Source: Leifsonia sp. SCN 70-46 (lineage in GTDB: Bacteria > Actinomycetota > Actinomycetes > Actinomycetales > Microbacteriaceae). From it: a stretch of 64,000 nucleotides of DNA. Numbering within the stretch: the stretch's first letter is position 1; each line of letters starts with the position of its first letter. The DNA lies in the NCBI GenBank assembly GCA_001725325.1, contig MEFY01000002.1, positions 2,173,559-2,237,558 on the forward strand, written 5' to 3'. Made by a program: the position numbers and the translations under genes. This document shows positions 44,254-52,942 of the stretch, piece by piece. The notes beneath the pieces are model-generated. The model made no database searches. It was not told the DNA's origin and saw only the letters and a list, made by a program, of their open reading frames with translations.

Positions 44254-46503
44254 ATGACCGAGACGACGCAGAACACCGCCTCCCTGCGCACGCTCCTGCC
44301 GCGCCTGTTCTCGCGCGCGCAGCCCTCCGGTGCCGTCGACCGCCTCATCAAGACCGTGCGCACGCACCACCCCAAGGCCGACACCGCCCTCATCGAGCGT
44401 GCCTACGCCACGGCGGAGAAGGCCCACTCGGGCCAGAAGCGCAAGAGCGGCGAGCCGTACATCACCCACCCGGTCGCGGTCGCGCAGATCCTCGCCGACC
44501 TGGGCATCGGCCCCAAGACCCTCGCCGCGGCGCTGCTCCACGACACCGTCGAGGACACCGACTACGACCTCGAGATGCTGCGGCGCGACTTCGGCGACGA
44601 GATCGCCATGCTCGTCGACGGCGTCACCAAGCTCGACAAGGTCAAGTACGGCGACAGCGCGCAGGCCGAGACGGTGCGCAAGATGATCGTCGCGATGTCG
44701 AAGGACATCCGCGTGCTCGTCATCAAGCTCGCAGACCGCCTGCACAACGCGCGCACGTGGGGCTTCGTCGAGGAGGCGTCCGCGACCCGCAAGGCGCAGG
44801 AGACGCTGGAGATCTACGCCCCGCTCGCGCACCGCCTCGGAATCCAGGCCATCAAGCTCGAGCTCGAGGACCTCTCGTTCGCCGTGCTGCACCCCAAGCT
44901 CTACGTCGAGATCGAGAGCCTCGTGCGCCAGCGCACCCCGCAGCGCGAGGAGTTCGTGCACGAGGTCATCGACGCCGTGAGCGACGACCTCAAGTCGGCC
45001 AAGATCAAGGGCTCCGTCGCCGGGCGGCCCAAGCAGTACTACTCGATCTACCAGAAGATGATCGTGCGCGGCCGCGACTTCGACGAGATCTACGACCTCA
45101 CGGGCATCCGCGTGCTCGTCAACTCGGTGCGCGACTGCTACGCCGTGCTCGGGTCGATCCACGCGCGCTGGAACCCGATCCCCGGGCGCTTCAAGGACTA
45201 CATCGCCACGCCGAAGTTCAACCTCTACCAGTCGCTGCACACGACGGTCATCGGGCCGCACGGCCGCGCGGTCGAGATCCAGATCCGCACGCACGAGATG
45301 CACCAGCGGGCCGAGTTCGGCGTCGCCGCGCACTGGAAGTACAAGGCGCGCGTCAACGGCAAGGGCGACGAGGGCACGACGGGCCGCGACGACGCGGACA
45401 TGGCGTGGCTCGCGCACATCACCGACTGGCAGGCTGAGACCGAGGACCCGGGGGAGTTCCTCGACTCCCTGCGCTTCGAGATCGGGGCCAAGGAGGTCTA
45501 CGTCTTCACGCCGCAGGGCAAGGTCATCGGCCTGCCCGCGGGCGCGACCCCGGTCGACTTCGCCTACGCCGTGCACACCGAGGTGGGCCACCGCACCATG
45601 GGCGCCAAGGTCAACGGCCGGCTCGTGCCGCTCGAGAGCACGCTCAACTCGGGCGACTCCGTCGAGGTCTTCACGTCGAAGAACCCCGATGCGGCACCCA
45701 GCCAGGACTGGCTCAACTTCGTCAAGAGCACGCGCGCGCGCAACAAGATCCGCGCGTGGTTCACGAAGGAGCGCCGCGACGAGGCGATCGAGCAGGGCAA
45801 GGATGCGATAGCGCGCGCCATGCGCAAGCAGAACCTGCCCCTGCAGAAGCTCATGAGCCAGGACTCGTTCGCCGAGGTGGCGACGCAGCTGCGCTACGAC
45901 GACGTCACCTCCCTGTATGCCGCGGTGGGCGAGGGCCACGTCTCGACCCAGTCGGTGATCGAGAAGGTCCTCGCGACGATCCACACCCAGGCCGACACCG
46001 ACGACGAGATCGAGTTCACGCCCAAGACGCGCAGCCGCGCGCTCAAGAACAGCGACTCCGGTGTGCTCGTGCGCGGCGCGCCCGACATCCTCGTCAAGCT
46101 CGCGAAGTGCTGCACGCCCGTGCCGGGCGACGAGATCGTCGGCTTCGTGACGCGCGGCGCGGGTGTCTCGGTGCACCGCGGCGACTGCAAGAACGTCACG
46201 GCCCTCATGGCCGAGCCGGAGCGCATGATCGACGTCGAGTGGGCGCCGAGCTCGAAGTCGCTGTTCCTCGTGCAGATCCAGGTGGAGGCCCTCGACCGCG
46301 CCGGCCTGCTCTCCGATGTGACCCGGGTGCTGAGCGAGAACCACGTCAACATCCTCTCGGCGACGGTGTCGACGTCGAGCGAGCGCCTCGCCCTCAGCCG
46401 CTTCGTCTTCGAGATGGGCGACACGACCCACCTCGACCGCGTGCTCAACGCGGTGCGGCGCATCGACGCCGTGTACGACGTCTACCGCGTCAACAGCGGC
46501 TGA
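44254..46503 (+). CDS. relA: Bifunctional (p)ppGpp synthetase/hydrolase (RSH)
   Basis: A 749-residue stringent-response enzyme. The HD hydrolase domain has His72 in ITHPVAVA and His96-Asp97 in LLHDTVEDTD, so hydrolysis should be active. The synthetase domain has GRPKQYYSIYQKM and FDEIYDLTGIRVLV. The TGS domain (VYVFTPQGKVIGLPAGATPV) starts near residue 415, then the helical and zinc-finger-like region KLAKCCTPVPGDEIVGF, and a C-terminal ACT domain. It responds to starvation at the ribosome. A GGGGGAGG ribosome site and TAGACT 20 bases before the ATG suggest its own promoter with a short leader. Confidence 0.96.
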   Translation: MTETTQNTASLRTLLPRLFSRAQPSGAVDRLIKTVRTHHPKADTALIERAYATAEKAHSGQKRKSGEPYITHPVAVAQILADLGIGPKTLAAALLHDTVEDTDYDLEMLRRDFGDEIAMLVDGVTKLDKVKYGDSAQAETVRKMIVAMSKDIRVLVIKLADRLHNARTWGFVEEASATRKAQETLEIYAPLAHRLGIQAIKLELEDLSFAVLHPKLYVEIESLVRQRTPQREEFVHEVIDAVSDDLKSAKIKGSVAGRPKQYYSIYQKMIVRGRDFDEIYDLTGIRVLVNSVRDCYAVLGSIHARWNPIPGRFKDYIATPKFNLYQSLHTTVIGPHGRAVEIQIRTHEMHQRAEFGVAAHWKYKARVNGKGDEGTTGRDDADMAWLAHITDWQAETEDPGEFLDSLRFEIGAKEVYVFTPQGKVIGLPAGATPVDFAYAVHTEVGHRTMGAKVNGRLVPLESTLNSGDSVEVFTSKNPDAAPSQDWLNFVKSTRARNKIRAWFTKERRDEAIEQGKDAIARAMRKQNLPLQKLMSQDSFAEVATQLRYDDVTSLYAAVGEGHVSTQSVIEKVLATIHTQADTDDEIEFTPKTRSRALKNSDSGVLVRGAPDILVKLAKCCTPVPGDEIVGFVTRGAGVSVHRGDCKNVTALMAEPERMIDVEWAPSSKSLFLVQIQVEALDRAGLLSDVTRVLSENHVNILSATVSTSSERLALSRFVFEMGDTTHLDRVLNAVRRIDAVYDVYRVNSG

Positions 46504-47026
46504 GCCGGGCGAACGCCCGCTTCTTGCCCGGCAGGTTGCGCCTGTCGTCGAGCGACGCGAGCGCGTCGGGCAGGGATGCGCCGACGCCGATCAGGCGCCG
46601 CACGACACCGGGGTCGAACGCGCTCGAGAACCGGGCGAGGTCGACGATGGTGCGGGTCGGCGTCGTGACGAGGGTGCCGTCGAGCCCGGCGACCTCCGCC
46701 TCGGAGATGACGACCTCCCGCAGCTCGGTGCCACGGCCGGGGTCGCGGTTGACGCGGGCGCCGATGGCGACGCAGAACTGGTGGCGCACGGGCGGGGTGT
46801 CGAGGGCGCCCCACACCCACGCCGCGGAGAGCTGCTCGGCGATGAGGCGCTCGCCCGCGCGCAGGGCGGCGGCGCGGTGCCGCGGCTGCTCGACCTCGTC
46901 CACGGGCGAGAAGCCCGCGCCGACGGCGTAGAGCTGGCCGTCGAGCCGGGCGGCCTGCAGCTCGGGTGCGGGAAGGTCGGCGGGGGAGAGCACGCGCGGC
47001 AGTCGCATCCTGCCATCGTCGTGCAC
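46490..47026 (-). CDS. AbiEi-like antitoxin-family protein (orphan)
   Basis: A 178-residue protein that resembles the AbiEi/type IV antitoxin-like family common in Actinobacteria: QLYAVGAGFSPVDEVEQPRH, LSAAWVWGALDTPP and the family hallmark VTTPTRTIVDLARF. The expected N-terminal winged helix is short or missing, and there is no AbiEii nucleotidyltransferase toxin next to it. It may therefore be an orphan regulator rather than part of a toxin-antitoxin pair. The start may be six codons later (MRLPRVLSPADL, 47008). It is convergent with relA, overlapping by 14 bases. Confidence 0.62.
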   Translation of the reverse strand: MHDDGRMRLPRVLSPADLPAPELQAARLDGQLYAVGAGFSPVDEVEQPRHRAAALRAGERLIAEQLSAAWVWGALDTPPVRHQFCVAIGARVNRDPGRGTELREVVISEAEVAGLDGTLVTTPTRTIVDLARFSSAFDPGVVRRLIGVGASLPDALASLDDRRNLPGKKRAFARLSRC

Positions 47027-47030
47027 CGGT

Positions 47031-47055
47031 CGGCGGCGCGGGAGCCGCGCCGCCG
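47031..47055 (-). terminator. Hairpin after DUF349 gene
   Basis: GC-rich 11-bp stem CGGCGGCGCGG / CCGCGCCGCCG with loop GAG, 13 bases after the DUF349 stop on the minus strand. No T-run. Confidence 0.55.
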
Positions 47056-47068
47056 ATCGGTGGAGCAG

Positions 47069-48298
47069 CTACTTGCCGAGGGCGCCCAACCAGGCCTTGC
47101 GCGCCTCGAGCGCCTCTTCGGCATCCTTGATCTTGCGCTTGTCGCCCGACGCCTTGGCCGCGGCGAGCTCGGCCTCGAGCTTGGCGATCGCCTCGTTGAG
47201 CTGGCCGAGGAATCCCGACTCGCGCTCCTGGCGCTCGGGGTTGTTCCGCTGCCAGTGCTCGTCGTCGAGCTTGCGCACGGCGGTCTCGATGCGGCGCAGG
47301 CCGTCTTCGATGGTCTTGACCTTGTCGCGGGGGACCTTTCCGATCTTGTCCCAGCGGCGCAGGATGCCGTTCAGGGCCTCCTTGGCCTTGGTGCGGTCGG
47401 TCTCGGTGAGGATCGGCTGCGCCTCGGCGAGCAGCGCCTCCTTGGCCTCGAGGTTGCCGGCGAACTCCTCGTTGTCGCGCGCGTCGAGCTCGCCCTTCGC
47501 GGCGTAGAGGGCGTCGCCCGCCTCCTTGAACGCCGCCCAGAGGGCGTCGTCGAACTTCTTGCCCGCACGGCCCGCGGCCTTCCACCGGTCGAGGAGGGTG
47601 CGGTACTCGGGGATGCCGTTGGCGCCCTTGCCCACGAGGGCCTCCGCCTTCTCGACGAGGGCCTGCTTCGCGGCGCGCGCATCCTTGTGCGCGGAGTCGA
47701 GCTCGGCGAAGAACGCCTTGCGGTGCCCGTCGATCGTCGCGCGGGCGGCACGGAACCGCTTCCACAGCTCGTTGGCCTCGTTCTTGGGCAGGCGCGGTCC
47801 TTCTGCCTGGTGCTTCTGCCAGCGGCTGAAGATCTCGTCGATCGTGGCCGTGACCTGCTTCCACTGCGCCTTGGCCGGGTCCTGTGCCGCGAGCGTCTCG
47901 GCCTCGACGACGAGGGCCTCCCGCTGGGCGAGGGCCTCGGCGACCGCGGCCTTCGACTCCTCGGACTGCTTCTCGGTGAGCTCCGTCACGGTGCCCCCGA
48001 GCGCCTCGACGCGCGTGCGGAGTGCCGCGATGTTGCCGACGGCGTTGGGCTCCTTGAGGGATGCCGTGAGGGCCGTGACGGCCTTGGCGATGTCAGAGGC
48101 CGGGGCGCCGCGCTTGGCGCGCTGCTCGAGCAGGGTCACCTGGCCGGCGAGCTCCGTGAACTTGCGCTCGAAGTAGGCGAGGGCCTCCTCGGCGGTGCCG
48201 TCCGGGTACTGGCCGACGGCCCGCTCGCCCGACTCCTCGCGAACGAAGACGGTTCCGGTCTCGTCGACGCGGCCCCACGGAGCCTGATCTGTCGCCAC
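47069..48298 (-). CDS. DUF349 protein
   Basis: A 409-residue, almost entirely helical cytosolic protein with several DUF349 repeats from about residue 130 on. Each repeat has a tryptophan and basic pattern such as WKQVTATIDEIFSRWQKH, ELWKRFRAARATIDGHR, ILRRWDKIGKVPRDK. A short N-terminal domain of about 50 residues (WGRVDETGTVFVRE) precedes them. DUF349 proteins are predicted RNA-binding proteins; some are transcribed with or near ppGpp genes, and relA is close by here. GTG start with AAGGGTG as a possible ribosome site. Confidence 0.87.
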   Translation of the reverse strand: MATDQAPWGRVDETGTVFVREESGERAVGQYPDGTAEEALAYFERKFTELAGQVTLLEQRAKRGAPASDIAKAVTALTASLKEPNAVGNIAALRTRVEALGGTVTELTEKQSEESKAAVAEALAQREALVVEAETLAAQDPAKAQWKQVTATIDEIFSRWQKHQAEGPRLPKNEANELWKRFRAARATIDGHRKAFFAELDSAHKDARAAKQALVEKAEALVGKGANGIPEYRTLLDRWKAAGRAGKKFDDALWAAFKEAGDALYAAKGELDARDNEEFAGNLEAKEALLAEAQPILTETDRTKAKEALNGILRRWDKIGKVPRDKVKTIEDGLRRIETAVRKLDDEHWQRNNPERQERESGFLGQLNEAIAKLEAELAAAKASGDKRKIKDAEEALEARKAWLGALGK

Positions 48299-48392
48299 AG
48301 TGAATCACCCTTAGCTGTTGTCCTGGTCGGGAAGACACTCCTCGCCGAGCGGACTCAAGCTTATGGCACGCTGGGAAACGGCCGCGCTGGTG

Positions 48393-49193
48393 TTACTGGA
48401 TCGTGAGGGCCGTGATGCGCGTGGGCACGACGGGGGCACCGTCGGTCGCGCCGCCCTCGACGCCCTTCGACGTGATCTGCGCGATGAGCTCGTCGAGCCC
48501 GCTCGTGATCGTGCCGAACACCGTGTACCCGCCCGCGCTGTCGTCGGGCAGGGCCGACGGCGAGAGGACGATGAAGAACTGGCGGCCGTTGCTGTACGCG
48601 TCGTTGCCGGCGCGCGCCATCGCGAGCGAGGCCGTCGGGTAGACCCCGCCGACCGCGGCGTTCTCGATGGGGCCGAAGCTGAAGCTCGGGTCGGTCGCGC
48701 CCGTGCCATCCGCGGAGCCGCACTGGATGAGGTTGGCGGAGTCGCTCGCGACCAGTCGGTGGCACGTCTTGTCGATGTAGTAGCCGGACTGCACGGACTG
48801 CACGAACGCGGCGACCGCCTGCGGGGCGAGCGTGCCGTCGAGCTGCACGCCCAGCTGCACGTCGTTGAGCGACATCTCGCCCGTCCACGTGCGGTTCTCG
48901 GCGGTCGAGGGATCGGGCACGTCGCCGACGTTCGTCTGCGGGGTCTCCGCCTCGGGCGTGGACGACGCCGACGCGGAGGGCGCGGGGGTGGGCGTGCCGG
49001 GGCCCCCGTTGAAGTAGAAGAGCTGCGCGGTGGTCGCGAGCGCCGCGACCACGACGACGGCACCGATGGCGAAGAGGTTGTCGCGCCTGCGGCGGGTCTG
49101 CTGCTGCTGGTGCACGGCCTGGCGGGCGTTGTAGCGGCGCAGGCGCTCCCGTGCCTCACGCGCTTCGCGCTCGGTGTTCTTGCTCGCGGCCAC
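48393..49193 (-). CDS. Membrane-anchored cyclophilin-type peptidyl-prolyl isomerase
   Basis: A 266-residue protein with a charged cytosolic N-terminus (about 38 residues), one transmembrane helix (about 40-61) and a Pro/Ser/Ala/Thr-rich linker. A cyclophilin domain outside the membrane follows from about residue 105. Core parts are TCHRLVASDSANLIQCGSADG, the conserved NGRQFFIVLS and YTVFGTITSGLDELI. The usual catalytic Phe-His-Arg order is only partly kept (CHRLV matches FHRV), so activity may be weak. The GTG start has a GGAGGAA site. It is divergent from rarA. Confidence 0.88.
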   Translation of the reverse strand: MAASKNTEREAREARERLRRYNARQAVHQQQQTRRRRDNLFAIGAVVVVAALATTAQLFYFNGGPGTPTPAPSASASSTPEAETPQTNVGDVPDPSTAENRTWTGEMSLNDVQLGVQLDGTLAPQAVAAFVQSVQSGYYIDKTCHRLVASDSANLIQCGSADGTGATDPSFSFGPIENAAVGGVYPTASLAMARAGNDAYSNGRQFFIVLSPSALPDDSAGGYTVFGTITSGLDELIAQITSKGVEGGATDGAPVVPTRITALTIQ

Positions 49194-49255
49194 GGTTCCT
49201 CCAGTCGACGGTCAACGAGAACTTTACGATACGTGGGCAGGTCGGACGCTCCGGT

Positions 49256-49261
49256 TAGCAT
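49256..49261 (+). promoter_or_regulatory. -10 element of rarA (leaderless)
   Basis: TAGCAT ends 6 bases before the rarA ATG. Confidence 0.5.
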
Positions 49262-49267
49262 GGCGGC

Positions 49268-50596
49268 ATGGACCAGCCCGGACTGCGCAGCGGGGCCACC
49301 CCGCTCGCGGTGCGCATGCGGCCTCAGCGCCTCGAGGAGATCGCGGGGCAGAAGCACCTGCTCACGCCCGGCTCCCCGCTCGTGAGCCTCGCGACCGACA
49401 GCACGGGCGCCCAGGGCTCGGTCTCGATAATCCTGTGGGGCCCGCCCGGCACGGGCAAGACGACCATCGCGAAGGCGATCGCCCATGGCTCGGGGCGCAA
49501 GTTCGTCGAGCTCTCCGCGGTGACCGCGGGCGTGCGCGACGTGCGCCAGGTCATGGACGAGGCCCTCTCGAGCCGCGACCTCTACGGCCTCACGACGGTG
49601 CTGTTCCTCGACGAGATCCACAGGTTCACCAAGGCCCAGCAGGACGCACTGCTGCCCGGCGTCGAGAACGGGTGGGTCATCCTCATCGCCGCGACCACCG
49701 AGAACCCGTCGTTCTCGGTCATCTCGCCCCTGCTCTCGCGCTCCCTCCTGCTGACCCTCGAGCAGCTCAGCGAGGACGACCTCGCCGACGTCATCGACAG
49801 GGCGGTGACGGCGCCGCACGGCCTCGGCGACTCCGTCGTGCTCGACCCCGAGGCGCGTGCGGCGATCATCCGCCTCTCGTCGGGGGATGCCCGGCGCGCC
49901 CTCACGGCGCTCGAAGCCTCGGCGCTCGTCGCCACCACGTCGCGGGAGGGCGGCGAGACGCCGCACGTGACGGCGGAGATCGTGGCCTCGGCCGTCGACA
50001 GGGCGCTGCTGCGCTACGACCGGCAGGGCGACGAGCACTACGACGTCATCAGCGCGTTCATCAAGTCCGTGCGCGGCTCCGACGTCGACGCCGCCCTGCA
50101 CTACCTCGCGCGCATGATCGAGGCGGGGGAGGACCCGCGCTTCATCGCGCGGCGCGTCATCATCTCCGCGGCCGAGGACATCGGCATGGCCGACCCGCAG
50201 GCCCTCGTCATCGCCATGGCCGCCGCCGACGCCGTGCAGCTCATCGGCATGCCCGAGGGGCGCATCCCGCTCGCCGAGGCAGTCGTCTACCTCGCGACGG
50301 CGCCCAAGTCGAACGCCGCCTACATGGCGCTGGATGCGGCGATCGCCGACGTGCGCGCGGGCAAGATCGGGCGCGTGCCCAAGCCGCTGCGCGACGCCCA
50401 CTACCCGGGCGCCAAGCGCCTCGGGCACGGCAAGGGCTACAAGTACTCCCACGACGCGGAGTTCGGCGTCGCCGAGCAGCAGTACCTGCCCGACGAGCTC
50501 AGGGGCACGGAGTACTACCGGCCCACGAACAACGGCAACGAGCGCGAGGTCGCCGCACGGCTCGAGAAGCTCAGGGCGATCATCCGGGGATCCTGA
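49268..50596 (+). CDS. rarA: Replication-associated recombination protein A
   Basis: AAA+ ATPase of the RarA/MgsA/WRNIP1 family, 442 residues, acting at stalled forks and gaps with SSB. Walker [10 protein letters not shown] (near residue 58), Walker [10 protein letters not shown] (near 115), sensor 1 [14 protein letters not shown] and the arginine-finger stretch [15 protein letters not shown]. The C-terminal tetramerisation domain contains [20 protein letters not shown] and [15 protein letters not shown]. It is the usual neighbour of rpsD and alaS in actinobacteria. Confidence 0.96.
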   Translation: MDQPGLRSGATPLAVRMRPQRLEEIAGQKHLLTPGSPLVSLATDSTGAQGSVSIILWGPPGTGKTTIAKAIAHGSGRKFVELSAVTAGVRDVRQVMDEALSSRDLYGLTTVLFLDEIHRFTKAQQDALLPGVENGWVILIAATTENPSFSVISPLLSRSLLLTLEQLSEDDLADVIDRAVTAPHGLGDSVVLDPEARAAIIRLSSGDARRALTALEASALVATTSREGGETPHVTAEIVASAVDRALLRYDRQGDEHYDVISAFIKSVRGSDVDAALHYLARMIEAGEDPRFIARRVIISAAEDIGMADPQALVIAMAAADAVQLIGMPEGRIPLAEAVVYLATAPKSNAAYMALDAAIADVRAGKIGRVPKPLRDAHYPGAKRLGHGKGYKYSHDAEFGVAEQQYLPDELRGTEYYRPTNNGNEREVAARLEKLRAIIRGS

Positions 50597-50742
50597 TCCT
50601 CTGGTAAGCTCCCAAGGTTGGTCTTTGCCAACACTCCCACCCTGCAAGCCCCGGACGGCGTCGACGTGCCTCCGAATCTACGGGTTGGCGGGAGTACGTC
50701 TGTGAGCCGCGAGAGCCGCGGCCACGTTGTTGGAAGGAACCC
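50597..50742 (+). promoter_or_regulatory. rpsD promoter and 5' leader
   Basis: TAAGCT near 50605 could be a -10 and would leave a leader of about 130 bases, unusually long for this window. Small hairpins (TTGG-TCTTTG-CCAA) and a GC-rich GAGCCGCGAGAGCCGCGG stretch lie in it. S4 autoregulates via leader RNA in other bacteria; whether this leader does so is unknown. A ribosome site TGGAAGGAA precedes the GTG. Confidence 0.4.
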
Positions 50743-51372
50743 GTGTCTACCAAGTCACGTACTCGTAGCAAGACCCGCCTCTCCCGTGCGCTCGGCATCG
50801 CCCTCACCCCGAAGGCCGCCAAGTACCTCGAGAAGCGCCCGTACGCTCCCGGTGAGCACGGCCGCACCAAGCGCAAGCAGGACAGCGACTACGCCGTCCG
50901 CCTCCGCGAGAAGCAGCGCCTGCGCGCCCAGTACGGCATCCGCGAGGCGCAGCTGCGCATCCAGTTCGAGGAGGCTCGCAAGAGCGCCGGCCTGACCGGT
51001 GAGAACCTCGTGGAGCAGCTCGAGATGCGCCTCGACGCCATCATCGTCCGCTCGGCGATCGCCCGCACCACGGCGCAGGCGCGCCAGATGGTCGTGCACC
51101 GCCACATCCTCGTCGACGGCCAGCTCGTCGACCGCCCGTCGTTCCGCGTGAAGCCGGGCCAGCTCGTGCACGTCAAGGCGCGCAGCGAGGGCATGGAGAT
51201 CTTCCAGGTCGCCGCGGCCGGCGGCCACGTCGACGTGCTGCCCAAGACCCCGGGCTACCTCGAGGTCGAGCTCGACAAGCTGCAGGCGCGCCTCGTGCGC
51301 CGCCCCAAGCGCGCAGAGGTTCCCGTGACCTGCGAGGTCCAGCTCGTCGTCGAGTACTACGCGGCCCGCTAG
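50743..51372 (+). CDS. rpsD: 30S ribosomal protein S4
   Basis: Primary 16S rRNA-binding protein of the small subunit body, 209 residues. The basic N-terminal domain lacks the four-cysteine zinc motif (C- type). The S4 RNA-binding domain runs at about residues 95-155 with MRLDAIIVRSAIARTTAQAR, QMVVHRHILVDGQLVDRPSF. The GTG start follows a good ribosome site. As in many actinobacteria, the gene stands apart from the alpha operon. Confidence 0.97.
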   Translation: MSTKSRTRSKTRLSRALGIALTPKAAKYLEKRPYAPGEHGRTKRKQDSDYAVRLREKQRLRAQYGIREAQLRIQFEEARKSAGLTGENLVEQLEMRLDAIIVRSAIARTTAQARQMVVHRHILVDGQLVDRPSFRVKPGQLVHVKARSEGMEIFQVAAAGGHVDVLPKTPGYLEVELDKLQARLVRRPKRAEVPVTCEVQLVVEYYAAR

Positions 51373-51388
51373 CACCCAGCACCACCTC

Positions 51389-51420
51389 GAATGCCCCCGA
51401 TCCTCGGATCGGGGGCATTC
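51389..51420 (+). terminator. Intrinsic terminator after rpsD
   Basis: Perfect 15-base arms GAATGCCCCCGATCC / GGATCGGGGGCATTC, then TTGTT. The next gene starts only 8 bases after the stem. Confidence 0.9.
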
Positions 51421-51428
51421 TTGTTGCC

Positions 51429-52250
51429 ATGGAGATCGACGAGCAGCTCGTGAGGATGCTCGTCGCCGAGCAGTTCCCGCAGTGGGCGCACCTGCCCGTG
51501 ACGCTCGTGCCGCAGGGCTGGGACCACCGCACGTTCCGCCTGGGGGACTCTCTCTCGGCACGACTGCCGAGCGCTCCCGGCTACGTGCCGCAGGGCGAGA
51601 AGGAACAGCGCTGGCTGCCGCTGCTGGCCCCGCGGCTGCCCGTCGAGGTCCCGCGCCCTGTCGCGGTGGGGAGGCCCGGCCAGGGCTATCCGCTGCCGTG
51701 GTCGGTGTACGGCTGGATCGAGGGGGACGTGCCGGCCGTCGACTCCGTGATCACCGATCCGGCCCTCGCGACGGATGTCGCACACTTCCTGCTCGCCCTG
51801 CAGTCCGCCTCGGACGACGGCCCACCGCCCGGAGCGCACTCCGCGCTGCGCGGGGCGCCTCCGCAGGTCTACGACGCCGACGTGCGGCGCTGCCTCCCAC
51901 TCGCACCCGGCGCGGAGGCGGTGTGGGACGCGGCCTGCCGCGCCACCTCGCGCGAGGCGCCCGTGTGGTTCCACGGCGACGTCGCGGCGGGCAACCTCGT
52001 GCTGCGCGACGGGCGGCTCGCGGCCGTGCTCGACTTCGGCTGCTCGGGCTTCGGCGACCCCGCGTGCGACGTGGCCGCGGCGTGGATGCTCTTCGACGGC
52101 GCAGGGCGCGAGGCGTTCCTCGCCGTGCTCCGCCCCGACCCGGGGATGCTCGCGCGCGCCCGGGGCTGGGCGCTGTGGAAGGCGCTCCTGAGGCTCGAGG
52201 CCGGCGAGGCCGAGGGTGCGCGCATCCTCGACGCCGTCGTGACTCGGTAG
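51429..52250 (+). CDS. Aminoglycoside phosphotransferase-family protein
   Basis: A 273-residue APH/choline-kinase-fold protein. The catalytic loop WFHGDVAAGNLVLRDG (Asp near residue 181, Asn near 186) and the metal motif VLDFGCSGFGDPACD are intact, so it should bind ATP and phosphorylate a small molecule. The N-terminal lobe contains QGWDHRTFRLGDSLSARLPS, similar to proteins annotated as aminoglycoside phosphotransferases in many actinobacteria without proven resistance activity. A substrate cannot be named. It begins just after the rpsD terminator, so its promoter is unclear. Confidence 0.85.
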   Translation: MEIDEQLVRMLVAEQFPQWAHLPVTLVPQGWDHRTFRLGDSLSARLPSAPGYVPQGEKEQRWLPLLAPRLPVEVPRPVAVGRPGQGYPLPWSVYGWIEGDVPAVDSVITDPALATDVAHFLLALQSASDDGPPPGAHSALRGAPPQVYDADVRRCLPLAPGAEAVWDAACRATSREAPVWFHGDVAAGNLVLRDGRLAAVLDFGCSGFGDPACDVAAAWMLFDGAGREAFLAVLRPDPGMLARARGWALWKALLRLEAGEAEGARILDAVVTR

Positions 52251-52253
52251 GCT
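52248..52253 (+). promoter_or_regulatory. -10 element of DUF948 gene (leaderless)
   Basis: TAGGCT, whose first three bases are the stop codon of the phosphotransferase gene, ends 7 bases before the DUF948 ATG. Confidence 0.5.
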
Positions 52254-52260
52254 CGGGAGC

Positions 52261-52629
52261 ATGACAGCCGGAGACATTGCAGGACTCATCGCGGCGGGAG
52301 TGTTCGCCGTGCTCGTCGGCCTTCTGGCGATCCCGCTCGTGAAGCTCGGGCGGGTGTTCGACGAGACGAGCGAGACCATCAAGGATGTGCGGGTGAACGT
52401 CGCTCCGCTGCTCGAGGAGGCGACGACGACCATGTCCGAGGCCAACCGGCAGCTGCAGCGCGTCGACTCGATCACCTCGAGCGTCGAGGAGGCCACGGGC
52501 AACGTCTCGTCGCTCATCGCGCTCTTCGCGGCGACCGTGGGCGGCCCGCTCATCAAGGTCGCGGGGTTCTCGGCGGGCGTGCGTGCGGCCGTGCTCGGTC
52601 TGCGGGCACCTCGCAGGCCGAAGAACTAA
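52261..52629 (+). CDS. DUF948 membrane protein
   Basis: A 122-residue DUF948 protein: one N-terminal helix (about 6-28), then a long helical segment TSETIKDVRVNVAPLLEEAT and a second hydrophobic part near residue 85-110. Function is unknown; members are small membrane proteins with a coiled-coil-like region. It lies between rpsD and alaS next to a second small membrane protein, a conserved arrangement in this lineage. Confidence 0.85.
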   Translation: MTAGDIAGLIAAGVFAVLVGLLAIPLVKLGRVFDETSETIKDVRVNVAPLLEEATTTMSEANRQLQRVDSITSSVEEATGNVSSLIALFAATVGGPLIKVAGFSAGVRAAVLGLRAPRRPKN

Positions 52630-52676
52630 GCTTGAAGTCGGTTTCCCCCAGGTAGAAGCGAGCTAGGAGCATCACC

Positions 52677-52901
52677 ATGAAGAGCATCCTCCTTCTGGCC
52701 GTCGGCGTCGCCGCCGGTTTCATCGTCGCCCACCAGGTCTCGAAGACCCCGCAGGGCAAGCAGTTCTTCGACGATGTCGACAGCAAGGCCCGCGAGTTCG
52801 GCAGCGCCGTCGTCGACGGCTACAAGGCCCGCGAGGCGGAGCTGCGCGCCGCGGTCGCCGAGGCCGAGGACGTCATCGCAGACCTCAAGCGCTCCCGTTA
52901 G
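52677..52901 (+). CDS. Small membrane protein (YtxH-like organisation)
   Basis: A 74-residue protein: a short membrane helix at residues 3-18 (SILLLAVGVAAGFIVAHQV), then an amphipathic charged helix to the end (AREFGSAVVDGYKAREAEL). It is similar in layout to YtxH-type proteins, but no family is claimed. A ribosome site AGGAG lies 7 bases before the ATG. It is probably co-transcribed with DUF948 and perhaps alaS. Confidence 0.75.
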   Translation: MKSILLLAVGVAAGFIVAHQVSKTPQGKQFFDDVDSKAREFGSAVVDGYKAREAELRAAVAEAEDVIADLKRSR

Positions 52902-52942
52902 TACCCGCAGGCCGTCGGCCTGCATAGACACCCAGGACCCCC

